A DNA stretch of 64,000 nucleotides from NCBI RefSeq assembly GCF_014203855.1, contig NZ_JACHJV010000001.1, positions 7,564,001-7,628,000 of the forward strand. Reading direction: 5' to 3'. The translations under genes were made by a program, and so were the position numbers. Positions within the stretch are counted from its first letter, which is position 1. Each line of letters starts with the position of its first letter. The DNA is from Kitasatospora kifunensis (GTDB lineage: Bacteria > Actinomycetota > Actinomycetes > Streptomycetales > Streptomycetaceae). Of this stretch, positions 1 to 7,241 are shown piece after piece. A model generated the notes under the pieces. The model was not told the DNA's origin and did no database searches. It saw only the letters and a program-made list of their open reading frames with translations.

Positions 1-1
1 G

Positions 2-2599
2 GACTCGCTCGTGCTGCGGGCCCCGGCCACCTCGGAGACCGACTCCGCCACCCGCGATCCGCTCTTCCGGGTGGACTGGGTGCCTGCCGCCGTCGACCTG
101 GAGCCCGCGCCGGTGCGCTGCGTGGCGCTGGGCGCAGACACCTTCGCGCTCGGCTCCTCGGTCGACACCCTCGCCGAGCTCGCTGGCTCCAACACCGAGC
201 TCCCCGAGCTGGTCGTTCTCGCCCTGCCGCCCGCCACCGAGGAGGTGCCGGCCACGGTGCACCGGCAGAGCGCCGAGGTGCTCGCCCTGGTGCACGAGTG
301 GCTGGCGCAGGAGCGGTTCGCCGATGCCCGCCTGGTCTTCGTGACCCGGGGTGCCGTGCGCGGCCTGGACACCGACGTGCTCGGCGACCTGGCCGGTGGT
401 GCGGCCTGGGGCCTGGTGCGCTCGGCGAACTCCGAGCACCCCGACCGCTTCGTGCTCCTCGACGTCGAGAGCGACCAGGACGTCGCCGCCGCGCTGCCCG
501 CGCTGCGCGGCCCGCTGGCCGCCGGCGAGGCCCAGTTCGTCGTCCGCGACGGCGAGTTGCTGGTCGGCCGACTCGCTCGGGTCACCAGCCAGGCCACGCC
601 CCGCAGTTGGGACCCGGACGGCACGGTGCTGATCACCGGTGGCACCGGCGCGCTGGCCCGTCACCTGGCCAAGCGCCTGGTGGCGGGCGGCGCCCGGCAC
701 CTGCTGCTCACCAGCCGCCGCGGCCAGAGGGCGCCCGGAGCCGCCGAACTGGCCGCCGAGCTGGGCGCCTTGGGCGCACAGGTGACCATCGCGGCCTGCG
801 ACACGGCCGATCGCGAGGCCGCCGCCGCGCTGCTGGCCGCCGTCCCGGCCGAGCACCCGCTGACCGCCGTCATCCACACCGCCGGTGTGCTCGACGACGG
901 CATCGTGACCTCGCTGACGTCCGACCGCCTGTCGACCGTGCTGCGACCGAAGGTGGACGCGGCCTGGCACCTGCACGAACTCACCAGCCGGCTCGACCTG
1001 GCCGCCTTCATCACCTTCTCGTCCATCGCGGGCGTGATGGGCAGCCCGGGTCAGGGCAACTACGCCGCCGCCAACTCCTTCCTGGACACCCTGGCCGACC
1101 ACCGCAGGTCGCTCGGCCTGGCCGGTATCTCGCTCGCCTGGGGCCCGTGGGCCCAGGACGACGGCATGACCAGCGAGTTGAGCGAGACCGACATGCGCCG
1201 CATGCAGTCCGGCGGCATGCCGCCGCTCGCCGTGGAACAGGGCCTGCGTCTGTTCGAGGCCGCCATCGACTCCGCCGAGCCGCTGGTCGTGCTGCTCGGC
1301 CTGGCCGGTGGTGCGATGCGCCCGCAGGGCGAGGTGCCACCGCTCTTCCGCGGCCTGGTCCGCAGCGCCCGGCGGACCGCCGCGGATGCGGCCGGCGGCA
1401 CCCAGACGGCCGGCTCCTTCACCCGGCAGTTGGTGGAACTGGGGGAGCAGGACCGGATGCGCTACCTGGTGGACACCGTGCGCACCGAGGTCGCCGCCGT
1501 GCTCGGCCACGCCTCGGCGGCCGAGGTGGCCGAGGACCGGGACTTCTACGAGCTCGGCTTCGACTCGCTGACCGCGGTCGAACTGCGCAACCGCCTGGCC
1601 GCCGTCACCGGTCTGCGCCTGCCGGCCACGGTCGTCTTCGACAGCCGCACGCCCGGCGACCTGGCCAGCTGGATCCGCAGCGAACTCTCTGCTCAGCCGA
1701 GCCTGGACCCCTCGGGCGGCGGTGCGGTCGCGGTGCCGTCCAGTGACACCGAACTGGACTCGCTGGAGCGCCTGTTCATGGACGCGCTGGGCACCGGCAA
1801 GATCGCCGAGGCGCAGCGGATGCTCGCGACGGTCGCCGCGTTGCGCCCGACCTTCGCCGCCACGGCGGAGCTGGAGGACCTGCCCTGGGCGGCCAACCTG
1901 GCCGAGGGCCCGCGAAAGCCGCGGCTGATCTGCGTGAGCGCGCCCACCGCCAACGCGGGCATCCACCAGTACGCCCGGCTGGCCGCCCACTTCCGCGGCG
2001 AGCGGGACGTCGCCGCGCTGCCGCTGGTCGGCTTCGCCACCGGCGAGCGGCTGCCCGCGAACGCGGAGGTGGCCACCCGGGTGATCGCCGAGAGCGCGCT
2101 GCGGGCCAGCGACGGCCACCCCTTCGTCCTGGTCGGCCACTCCTCGGGCGGCTCCTTCGCCTACGCGGCTGCCGGACTGCTGGAGAGCACCTGGGGGATC
2201 AAGCCGGCCGGCGTCATCCTGCTGGACACCCTCAGCTTCCAGCACAACAGCGATGAGGGGGTCGACTACACCGGCATGATGCGACTCAACTTCACCAAGA
2301 GCGCGGACACTTCGCCGGTCCGGCTGACCAACTCGCGCCTCTCCGCGATGGGCCGGTGGATGGTGCTGCTCAACCAGCTGGAGGTTCAGCACACTTCGGC
2401 GCCGGTGCTGCTGGTCACCTGCAGCAAGCCGCTCTTCGGCACGGAGTCGGACGCGGAGCCCGTGCAGCAGCAGGAGCAGCCGCCGCTGGTTCCCGGCGCG
2501 GACGTCCGTCCGGTGGCGGCGGATCACCTGTCGCTGATCCGGGAGGACTCGGCCCTCACGGCGCAGATCGTGGAGGAGTGGTTGCAGCAGCTGGGGTGA
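2..2599 (+). CDS. Type I PKS, 3' part only: DH tail-KR-ACP-TE (chain-terminating module)
   Basis: This is the distal end of a modular type I PKS. The frame is open at the left edge (first full codon at base 2), so the gene starts upstream and its KS, AT and most of its DH are not visible. Visible order is the last residues of a DH (DSLVLR), the KR structural half, the KR (620-1160), an ACP (1478-1690) and a thioesterase (about 1900-2596). The KR has a TGGTGALA cofactor loop, a B-type LDD signature at 890-898 and the catalytic Tyr codon at 1061. The ACP has LGFDSL with the phosphopantetheine Ser codon at 1565. The TE has GHSSG (Ser codon 2141), an Asp in LLDT (codon 2225) and a His in ADHLS (codon 2525). 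By family knowledge the TE releases the finished chain as a macrolactone or acid; sequence alone does not say which. The gene sits on the same strand as the two giant PKS genes downstream but must act last. Whether its DH is active cannot be seen. Confidence 0.93.
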   Translation, partial: DSLVLRAPATSETDSATRDPLFRVDWVPAAVDLEPAPVRCVALGADTFALGSSVDTLAELAGSNTELPELVVLALPPATEEVPATVHRQSAEVLALVHEWLAQERFADARLVFVTRGAVRGLDTDVLGDLAGGAAWGLVRSANSEHPDRFVLLDVESDQDVAAALPALRGPLAAGEAQFVVRDGELLVGRLARVTSQATPRSWDPDGTVLITGGTGALARHLAKRLVAGGARHLLLTSRRGQRAPGAAELAAELGALGAQVTIAACDTADREAAAALLAAVPAEHPLTAVIHTAGVLDDGIVTSLTSDRLSTVLRPKVDAAWHLHELTSRLDLAAFITFSSIAGVMGSPGQGNYAAANSFLDTLADHRRSLGLAGISLAWGPWAQDDGMTSELSETDMRRMQSGGMPPLAVEQGLRLFEAAIDSAEPLVVLLGLAGGAMRPQGEVPPLFRGLVRSARRTAADAAGGTQTAGSFTRQLVELGEQDRMRYLVDTVRTEVAAVLGHASAAEVAEDRDFYELGFDSLTAVELRNRLAAVTGLRLPATVVFDSRTPGDLASWIRSELSAQPSLDPSGGGAVAVPSSDTELDSLERLFMDALGTGKIAEAQRMLATVAALRPTFAATAELEDLPWAANLAEGPRKPRLICVSAPTANAGIHQYARLAAHFRGERDVAALPLVGFATGERLPANAEVATRVIAESALRASDGHPFVLVGHSSGGSFAYAAAGLLESTWGIKPAGVILLDTLSFQHNSDEGVDYTGMMRLNFTKSADTSPVRLTNSRLSAMGRWMVLLNQLEVQHTSAPVLLVTCSKPLFGTESDAEPVQQQEQPPLVPGADVRPVAADHLSLIREDSALTAQIVEEWLQQLG

Positions 2600-2622
2600 C
2601 GTTCAGTCGGATGCGCACAAAG

Positions 2623-2659
2623 GGCGTGCCGGTCACCCGTCGGGGGTGACCGGCACGCC
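2623..2659 (+). terminator. Strong hairpin terminator after the TE-bearing PKS gene
   Basis: A perfect 16-bp inverted repeat (left arm 2623-2638, right arm 2644-2659, 5-nt loop) begins 23 bp after the PKS stop codon. There is no T-run, as is usual for high-GC actinomycete terminators. It could also serve the convergent MerR-type gene that ends at 2722. Confidence 0.8.
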
Positions 2660-2721
2660 GGCGTTCACACTGCTACGGCCCGACCGTCAGGCCGCCGGGG
2701 GATCCGCACACGGCCGAGGGC

Positions 2722-3471
2722 TCAGCCGTGCTCGCGGAGGTACGCCTCCAGCTCCGCGGCCCCGGTCAGCATCGCCCGCCCGCGGGTGGACAGCCGACCG
2801 TGCCAGCCGCACAGTGCGGCCTCCAGCGGCTCCAGCCCGCCGGCCGCCCGCACCTGGGCGAGCAGTGGGGCGATCTGTTCCAGCAGGTAGCCGCCCCGCC
2901 TGAGCTGGTGGGCCAGCCGGGCGTCCCGTACGTCGGCCTCGTCGTAGACGCGGTACCCGGTCCCTGGGTCGCGGCGCGGGCGCACCAGCCCGGCGCGCTC
3001 CCACTTGCGCAGCGTCGCGGGCCGGATGCCGAGCCTTCCTGCCAGCGGCCCGATGAACGTGCCGCCGGGTCCGGACCCCGCGACCGGCTCGGACCCCGCA
3101 CCGGGCTCGGGTGCCGTGGTGGACTCCAGGTCGCGGAGGGCGCTCTGCACGGCCTGGAGGGTCCGCCGGTCGTCGAGGAGCTGGGCGTGGCTCTCGTCGA
3201 TGAGGCGGAACGCCTCATCGACCGCGCCCTGGTTCACGGCCCGCATGATCGACGTCGCCCCCTGGTGGCCGTGGCCGGGCACCAGGGCGAGAAACGCGCG
3301 CAGGGCCCCCGCGTGCAGCGAGGTGTAAGTGCGGTAGCCGTGCGGTGTGCGACCGGCGGCCGGAAGGACGCCGGCCTCCTCGTAGTTCCTGACCGCCTGC
3401 GTGGACAGACCGTGCCCGCGTGCCAGATCAACCGGCCTGAGCCGATCACCGGTTTGAAGGTTTCTCCCCAT
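2722..3471 (-). CDS. MerR-type regulator with two DNA-binding domains (TioE-like)
   Basis: A predicted 249-aa transcription regulator with two MerR-like winged helix-turn-helix domains. The first is at about residues 8-75 (RPVDLARGHGLSTQAVRNYEE then HGYRTY). The second follows a Gly/Pro/Ser-rich linker (GPLAGRLGIRPATLRKWE then GTGYRVYDEADV). Canonical MerR proteins have one such domain followed by a coiled coil; the duplicated arrangement resembles the TioE group of actinomycete regulators. The ATG at 3471 was chosen because the frame upstream of it has no domain and would run through the neighbour. The gene is divergent from the esterase-like gene at 3530, with only 58 bp between them, so the pair is probably co-regulated. 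Ligand and target are unknown. Confidence 0.8.
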   Translation of the reverse strand: MGRNLQTGDRLRPVDLARGHGLSTQAVRNYEEAGVLPAAGRTPHGYRTYTSLHAGALRAFLALVPGHGHQGATSIMRAVNQGAVDEAFRLIDESHAQLLDDRRTLQAVQSALRDLESTTAPEPGAGSEPVAGSGPGGTFIGPLAGRLGIRPATLRKWERAGLVRPRRDPGTGYRVYDEADVRDARLAHQLRRGGYLLEQIAPLLAQVRAAGGLEPLEAALCGWHGRLSTRGRAMLTGAAELEAYLREHG

Positions 3472-3529
3472 GTACCTGACGATATCGCGGGAAAGTTTCA
3501 ACCGAAGGTTCAACGATAGCGTTGAAGGC
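3472..3529. promoter_or_regulatory. Divergent promoter with three 12-bp-spaced half-sites
   Basis: This 58-bp divergent intergenic region contains TTCAAC at 3497-3502 and 3509-3514 and its complement GTTGAA at 3521-3526. The three start exactly 12 bp apart. The last two form a 6-6-6 inverted repeat, and AACC-GAA-GGTT (3500-3510) is a nested palindrome. MerR-type operators are palindromes within the promoter spacer, so this is the likely binding site of the neighbouring double-HTH regulator. The last half-site touches the esterase start codon. Confidence 0.6.
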
Positions 3530-4747
3530 ATGGCTACTGACATCAAGGACGCCGCCCATGCCGTCGAGGCTGCCGCCGTCATGAGGCTGCTCCCGGCCCG
3601 GCCCCGGCTGCTCGCCCTGGGCGAGCCCACCCACGGCGAGGACACTCTGCTCGACCTGCGCAACGAGCTCTTCCGGCAGCTCGTCGAGCAGGAGGGCTAC
3701 CGGACGATCGCGATCGAGAGCGACTGCATGATGGGCCTGGTCGTGGACGACCACGTCACCTCGGGCACGGGCACCCTCGACGAGGTCATGGAGCAGGGCA
3801 TCAGCCACGGCTGGGGCACCTGCGCGGCCAACCGCGAGCTCGTGCGCTGGATGCGCGCCTACAACATCCGCGCCGACAACGACGGCCGGCCCGCATCCGA
3901 GCGGCTCCGCTTCGCCGGTTTCGACGGCCCGTTGGAGATCACCCACGCCGCGAGCCCCCGGCAGGCCCTCACCGCACTCCACGGCTACCTCGCGGCCCAG
4001 GTGGACGCGGACCTGCTCCCCTGCACCGGGGAAACGCTCGACCGCCTGCTCGGCGCCGACGACCGCTGGACCGATCCCGCCGCGATGACGGACCCGGCCC
4101 AGTCCGTGGGACAGTCGGCCGAAGCCGGCCAACTGCGCCTGCTCGCCGACGATCTGGTGGCGCTGCTCGACCAGCAGAGGCCGCACCTGCTCGCGACGAC
4201 CCCGCAGGACGCCTGGGACCGAGCGCGCCTGTACGGGCGCACCGCGACCGGCCTGCTGCGCTACCACTACTGGATGGCCGACACCTCACCGGCCCGCATG
4301 ACGCGGCTGTGCGCGCTGCGGGACTCGATGATGGCCCACAACCTCCTCGCCCTCGCCGAACGGGGCCCGGCACTCGTCCACGCCCACAACTCCCATCTCC
4401 AGCGGGAGAAGAGCACGATGCAGATGTGGCAGGGGCCGGTGCAGTGGTGGAGCGCCGGTGCGCTGGTGAGCGCCCAATTCGGCCAGGAGTACGCCTTCGT
4501 GGCCACGGCCCTCGGCACGATCCGGCACCGGGCAGTGGACACGCCGCCGCCGGACACCGTCGAAGGCCTCCTGTACGCGCTCCCGGAGGAGCGCTACGTC
4601 ATCGACGCCCCGCGACTGGCCACCACCCTCGGCGACACGCTGCCCGCGCCCCGCGTATCCCCCTGGTTCGGCTACTCCCCGCTTGCCCCGGCCCACTTGG
4701 CGGACAGCGACGGCATCGTGTTCGTCAAGGACGTCCCGCGAAGCTAG
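3530..4747 (+). CDS. Erythromycin esterase-like hydrolase
   Basis: A 405-aa protein of the erythromycin esterase family (EreA/EreB-like), recognisable from LALGEPTHGEDTLLDLRNEL near the N-terminus, the following IESDC segment, and the distal HAHNSHLQ motif. Characterised Ere enzymes hydrolyse the lactone of 14-membered macrolides, but many actinomycete homologues have no known substrate. ATG 3530 was chosen over the in-frame ATG 3470 because the latter would overlap the divergent gene and consume the operator. A GAAGG lies only 1 nt before ATG 3530, too close for a normal ribosome binding site, so translation may be leaderless. The partner is the divergent double-MerR regulator, a pairing that suggests inducible resistance. 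A link to the polyketide made nearby is inference only. Confidence 0.8.
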   Translation: MATDIKDAAHAVEAAAVMRLLPARPRLLALGEPTHGEDTLLDLRNELFRQLVEQEGYRTIAIESDCMMGLVVDDHVTSGTGTLDEVMEQGISHGWGTCAANRELVRWMRAYNIRADNDGRPASERLRFAGFDGPLEITHAASPRQALTALHGYLAAQVDADLLPCTGETLDRLLGADDRWTDPAAMTDPAQSVGQSAEAGQLRLLADDLVALLDQQRPHLLATTPQDAWDRARLYGRTATGLLRYHYWMADTSPARMTRLCALRDSMMAHNLLALAERGPALVHAHNSHLQREKSTMQMWQGPVQWWSAGALVSAQFGQEYAFVATALGTIRHRAVDTPPPDTVEGLLYALPEERYVIDAPRLATTLGDTLPAPRVSPWFGYSPLAPAHLADSDGIVFVKDVPRS

Positions 4748-4775
4748 GCCGGGCGGTTTCGGGTGATGGTCGGGA

Positions 4776-5258
4776 TCAAGCGGCGACGCCGAGTTCCGTG
4801 CGCGTGCGGTGGAGGAACTCGGCGACGCGGGGCTCGCGGCGCCAGGGGGTGAGGGCGTTGTTGAACTCGCGGACGTAGTCCAGGGCCCGGCTGGACTGGA
4901 CGCGGGCGAGGACGTCGACGGCCTGGTGGCCCAGCGCGAGGCCCTGATCGAGGTCGCGGCCCTGGAGGTGGGCGGTCGCCACGATCGCCAGCCGCATCCC
5001 TACCGAGCGGGTGAACACCCCGGGCGGCATGGCGGCGGCCTGCGCGTTCCAGGTCAGCGCGGCCTTGGGGTTCTTGAGGTCGCGGAAGATCTCGGCGGCG
5101 TCGGCGGACAGTCGGGCGTGGTGGTAGAAGTCGATCCAGGCCGGCTCCTCGGCGCCGTCGCGGGCCTGGCCGAGCAGAGTCTCGGAGGCGGACAGTGCGG
5201 CGGAGGCGGCCTTGGCGTCGTTGTCGCGCGCGTGAGCCCGGGCCACGTGACCGGCCCG
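4776..5258 (-). pseudogene. C-terminal remnant of an XRE/TPR-type Streptomyces regulator
   Basis: About 160 residues on the minus strand resemble the C-terminal TPR-like region of the large actinomycete XRE-family regulators. Segments such as EEPAWIDFYHHARLSADAAE, SVGMRLAIVATAHLQGRDLD and LTPWRREPRVAEFL are characteristic. The N-terminal helix-turn-helix and most of the TPR region are missing. Upstream of about 5258 the reading frame continues only through sequence that codes for something else on the other strand. It is therefore a truncated remnant, probably created by the same rearrangement that truncated the hydrolase fragment beside it. Family assignment is from recognition of the residue pattern. 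Confidence 0.6.
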
Positions 5259-5552
5259 GCGGGTCTCAGTGACACCTTCCTGCCCAAGGGCGCCGAGTTC
5301 CCCAGCCCGCACGCCCAGGGCTACACCAACCAGACCCCGAACGGCCAGCAGGCCATCTCCACGAACTGGGAACCCAGTTGGGGTTGGGCGGCCGGTGCTG
5401 AGATCTCGACGCTGGACAACCTGCACACGTGGGCCTTCGACGTCGCCACCGGTACCCTGCTCGGCAAGGCCGTCCAGGCGCAGCGGACCGACTTCGTCAA
5501 CACCGGCGTCGCGACTCCGGGCAACATCTACAACCTCCCACCGGCCGGCTGA
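5259..5552 (+). pseudogene. Internal fragment of a beta-lactamase-like serine hydrolase
   Basis: About 97 residues (DTFLPKGAEFPSPHAQGY, then EPSWGWAAGAEISTLDNL, then ATGTLL) match the middle of the secreted beta-lactamase/D-alanyl-D-alanine carboxypeptidase family. The N-terminal SxxK nucleophile region is absent, and the frame stops at 5552 before the family's C-terminal part. The frame is open leftward to 4809, but that part is only the antisense of the neighbouring regulator remnant. It should be treated as a broken gene abutting another broken gene. Confidence 0.6.
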
Positions 5553-5629
5553 TCCCGTGAGCGGTGTGCTGGCGATGCCGTGATCTGGTGATCTGGTGAT
5601 CGACCGTCGGCGGGCGCTGGGAGACCATG

Positions 5630-5668
5630 GGTAGCCGCCCCGTCCCAGCTGCGGACAGGGCGGCTACC
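5630..5668 (-). terminator. Hairpin downstream of the SDR gene
   Basis: A perfect 11-bp inverted repeat (GGTAGCCGCCC at 5630-5640, GGGCGGCTACC at 5658-5668) has an inner GTCC/GGAC pairing that extends the stem. It lies 21 bp beyond the stop codon of the leftward dehydrogenase gene and after the rightward hydrolase remnant, so it probably terminates transcription, possibly in both directions. Just before it, GATCTGGT is repeated in tandem (about 5580-5600). Confidence 0.7.
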
Positions 5669-5689
5669 GGGGCAACCCAGGGGCGCGGG

Positions 5690-6436
5690 CTAGACGGCGG
5701 TGCGCCCGGCGTCCACCGCCAGGTTGGCGCCGGTGATGTAGCCGGCACGGTCGGTGGCCAGGAAGAGGATGGCCTCGGCGATCTCGCGGGGCGCGGCGAG
5801 GCGACCGAGCAAGGTGGTGTCGGCGAACTGCTGGGCCGCGTCCTCCCCGACGGTGGTGAGGATCGTGTCGGTGCGGGTGGGGCCGGGGGAGACGGTGTTC
5901 ACCCGGACGCCTGCCGGGCTGAACTCGGCGGCCCAGGAGCGGGTCAGTGATTCGAGTGCCGCCTTGGAGGCACTGTAGACGGACAGGCCGGGAATGCCGA
6001 TGCTGGCTGCCATGGTGCTCACGTTGATGATGCTGCCGGAGCCCCTGGCGACCATGCCGGGTGCCAGGGCGGCGGTCAGGAAGTACGGGGCCCGGATGTT
6101 GGCCGCGAGCACCGCGTCGAAGGTCTCCACGTCCTGTTCCACGGTCGGGGCGCCGGGGAAGACTCCGGCGTTGTTCACCAGGATGTCGACCTCGCCCGCA
6201 GCGTCGGCGAGTTGGCGCAGCGAGGCGAGGTCGGTGAGTTCGGCGGCGATGAAGCGGGCCGTGCCGCCACTGTCCGTGATCGCCTGGACCGTCGCCGCGC
6301 CGCGCTCGGCGTTGCGGCCGGAGACGACGACCTCGGCGCCTGCGGCGGCCAGCAGTTTGGCGGTCTCGGCTCCGATGCCGCCGGTCGAGCCGGTGACGAG
6401 GGCGGTCTTGCCGGTGAGTTCCCTGGTGAGTTCCAT
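5690..6436 (-). CDS. Short-chain dehydrogenase/reductase
   Basis: A 248-aa classical SDR. It has the Rossmann cofactor loop TGSTGGIG near residues 14-21, NNAG, the catalytic Ser in NVSTMAASIG, the catalytic YxxxK in YSASKAA, and the PGPTRTD region that closes the active site. Length is normal for the family. Substrate is unknown; such enzymes reduce or oxidise alcohols and ketones with NAD(P)H. ATG 6436 is supported by a GGAAGG ribosome binding site 8 nt upstream. A much longer frame upstream has no coding character. It is transcribed divergently from a TetR regulator across 96 bp that hold two operator-like palindromes, so it is probably the regulator's target. Confidence 0.88.
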   Translation of the reverse strand: MELTRELTGKTALVTGSTGGIGAETAKLLAAAGAEVVVSGRNAERGAATVQAITDSGGTARFIAAELTDLASLRQLADAAGEVDILVNNAGVFPGAPTVEQDVETFDAVLAANIRAPYFLTAALAPGMVARGSGSIINVSTMAASIGIPGLSVYSASKAALESLTRSWAAEFSPAGVRVNTVSPGPTRTDTILTTVGEDAAQQFADTTLLGRLAAPREIAEAILFLATDRAGYITGANLAVDAGRTAV

Positions 6437-6463
6437 GACGGAGTTCCTTCCAGAAGCCCTGAA

Positions 6464-6512
6464 TGGGTTGTACAGCCCACCATGGCGAAGGAAAAATGGG
6501 TTGTCTAATCCA
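6464..6512. promoter_or_regulatory. Two TetR operator-like palindromes between SDR and TetR genes
   Basis: Two related imperfect palindromes share the half-site TGGGTTGT: TGGGTTGTACAGCCCA at 6464-6479 and TGGGTTGTCTAATCCA at 6497-6512. Their starts are 33 bp apart (about three helical turns) within the 96-bp divergent region. This fits autoregulation of the TetR gene plus repression of the dehydrogenase. The assignment comes from position and symmetry, not a known consensus. Confidence 0.55.
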
Positions 6513-6532
6513 AAACTGTTAGCCTGGGGATT

Positions 6533-7162
6533 ATGAGCACCGAGCCGCGGCAGTCCTCCGGCAAGCCGCTCACCCGCAAGGGTCAGCAGACCCGGCAGCG
6601 GATCGTGGCCGCTGCCGCCCAACTGATGTACGAGCGTGGCCTGACCGAGGCCACGCTGGAGGACGTGCGCGCCGCCGCGGGGGTGAGCGGTTCGCAGATC
6701 TACCACTACTTCGCCGACAAGCAGGCGCTGCTGCTGGCCGTGATCGACTACCAGACCCAGGGCGTGCTCGAGCGGCAGGCCCCGCTCTTCTGCCGCCTCG
6801 ACACGCTGGAAGGCCTGCGGCGCTGGCGTGACGCCCTGGTCGAACTCCAGAAGCGCCTGCAGTGCCGCGGTGGTTGCCCGATCGGCTCCCTCGGCAGCGA
6901 GGTCGCCGAGAACAACCCCGAAGCGCGCCTCGCCGTCGCCTCCGGCTTTGTGCGTTGGGAGGCCGCCATCAGGGCCGGCCTCACGGCCATGCACGCCCGC
7001 GGCGAACTCGACGGCGACCCCGACGACCTCGCCCTCGCCACCCTCGCCGCCCTCCAAGGCGGCCTGCTGCTCACCCAGTTGCAGCGCCAGGTCCGGCCCC
7101 TGGAGGTGGCCCTGGACGCGATGCTCGACCACATCGAGGCCCATGTACCGAGGCCTGTATAA
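6533..7162 (+). CDS. TetR/AcrR-family transcriptional regulator
   Basis: A 209-aa regulator. The N-terminal helix-turn-helix (residues about 19-65) reads TRQRIVAAAAQLMYERGL, then VSGSQIYHYFADKQALL, typical of TetR. The C-terminal ligand domain carries GCPIGSLGSEVAE, seen in TetR subfamilies that control dehydrogenase or efflux genes. The gene starts at ATG 6533 after a short GGGG element. It is divergent from the SDR gene and convergent with the WD40 protein gene (79 bp apart, no clear terminator between). It probably represses the SDR and itself; the inducer is unknown. Confidence 0.88.
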   Translation: MSTEPRQSSGKPLTRKGQQTRQRIVAAAAQLMYERGLTEATLEDVRAAAGVSGSQIYHYFADKQALLLAVIDYQTQGVLERQAPLFCRLDTLEGLRRWRDALVELQKRLQCRGGCPIGSLGSEVAENNPEARLAVASGFVRWEAAIRAGLTAMHARGELDGDPDDLALATLAALQGGLLLTQLQRQVRPLEVALDAMLDHIEAHVPRPV

Positions 7163-7241
7163 GGCCTGTACATCGAGGCTCGCATGAGGCAGTCGAAGGC
7201 CGCTGAGCACGCGATCGGTTGAAGGGCCCGTCGCGCGGGTG

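Noticed and set aside
4809-5552. Single 247-aa plus-strand gene
   Set aside because: Only the last ~97 residues resemble a protein family. The first part is antisense of the regulator remnant, so I annotated two fragments instead.
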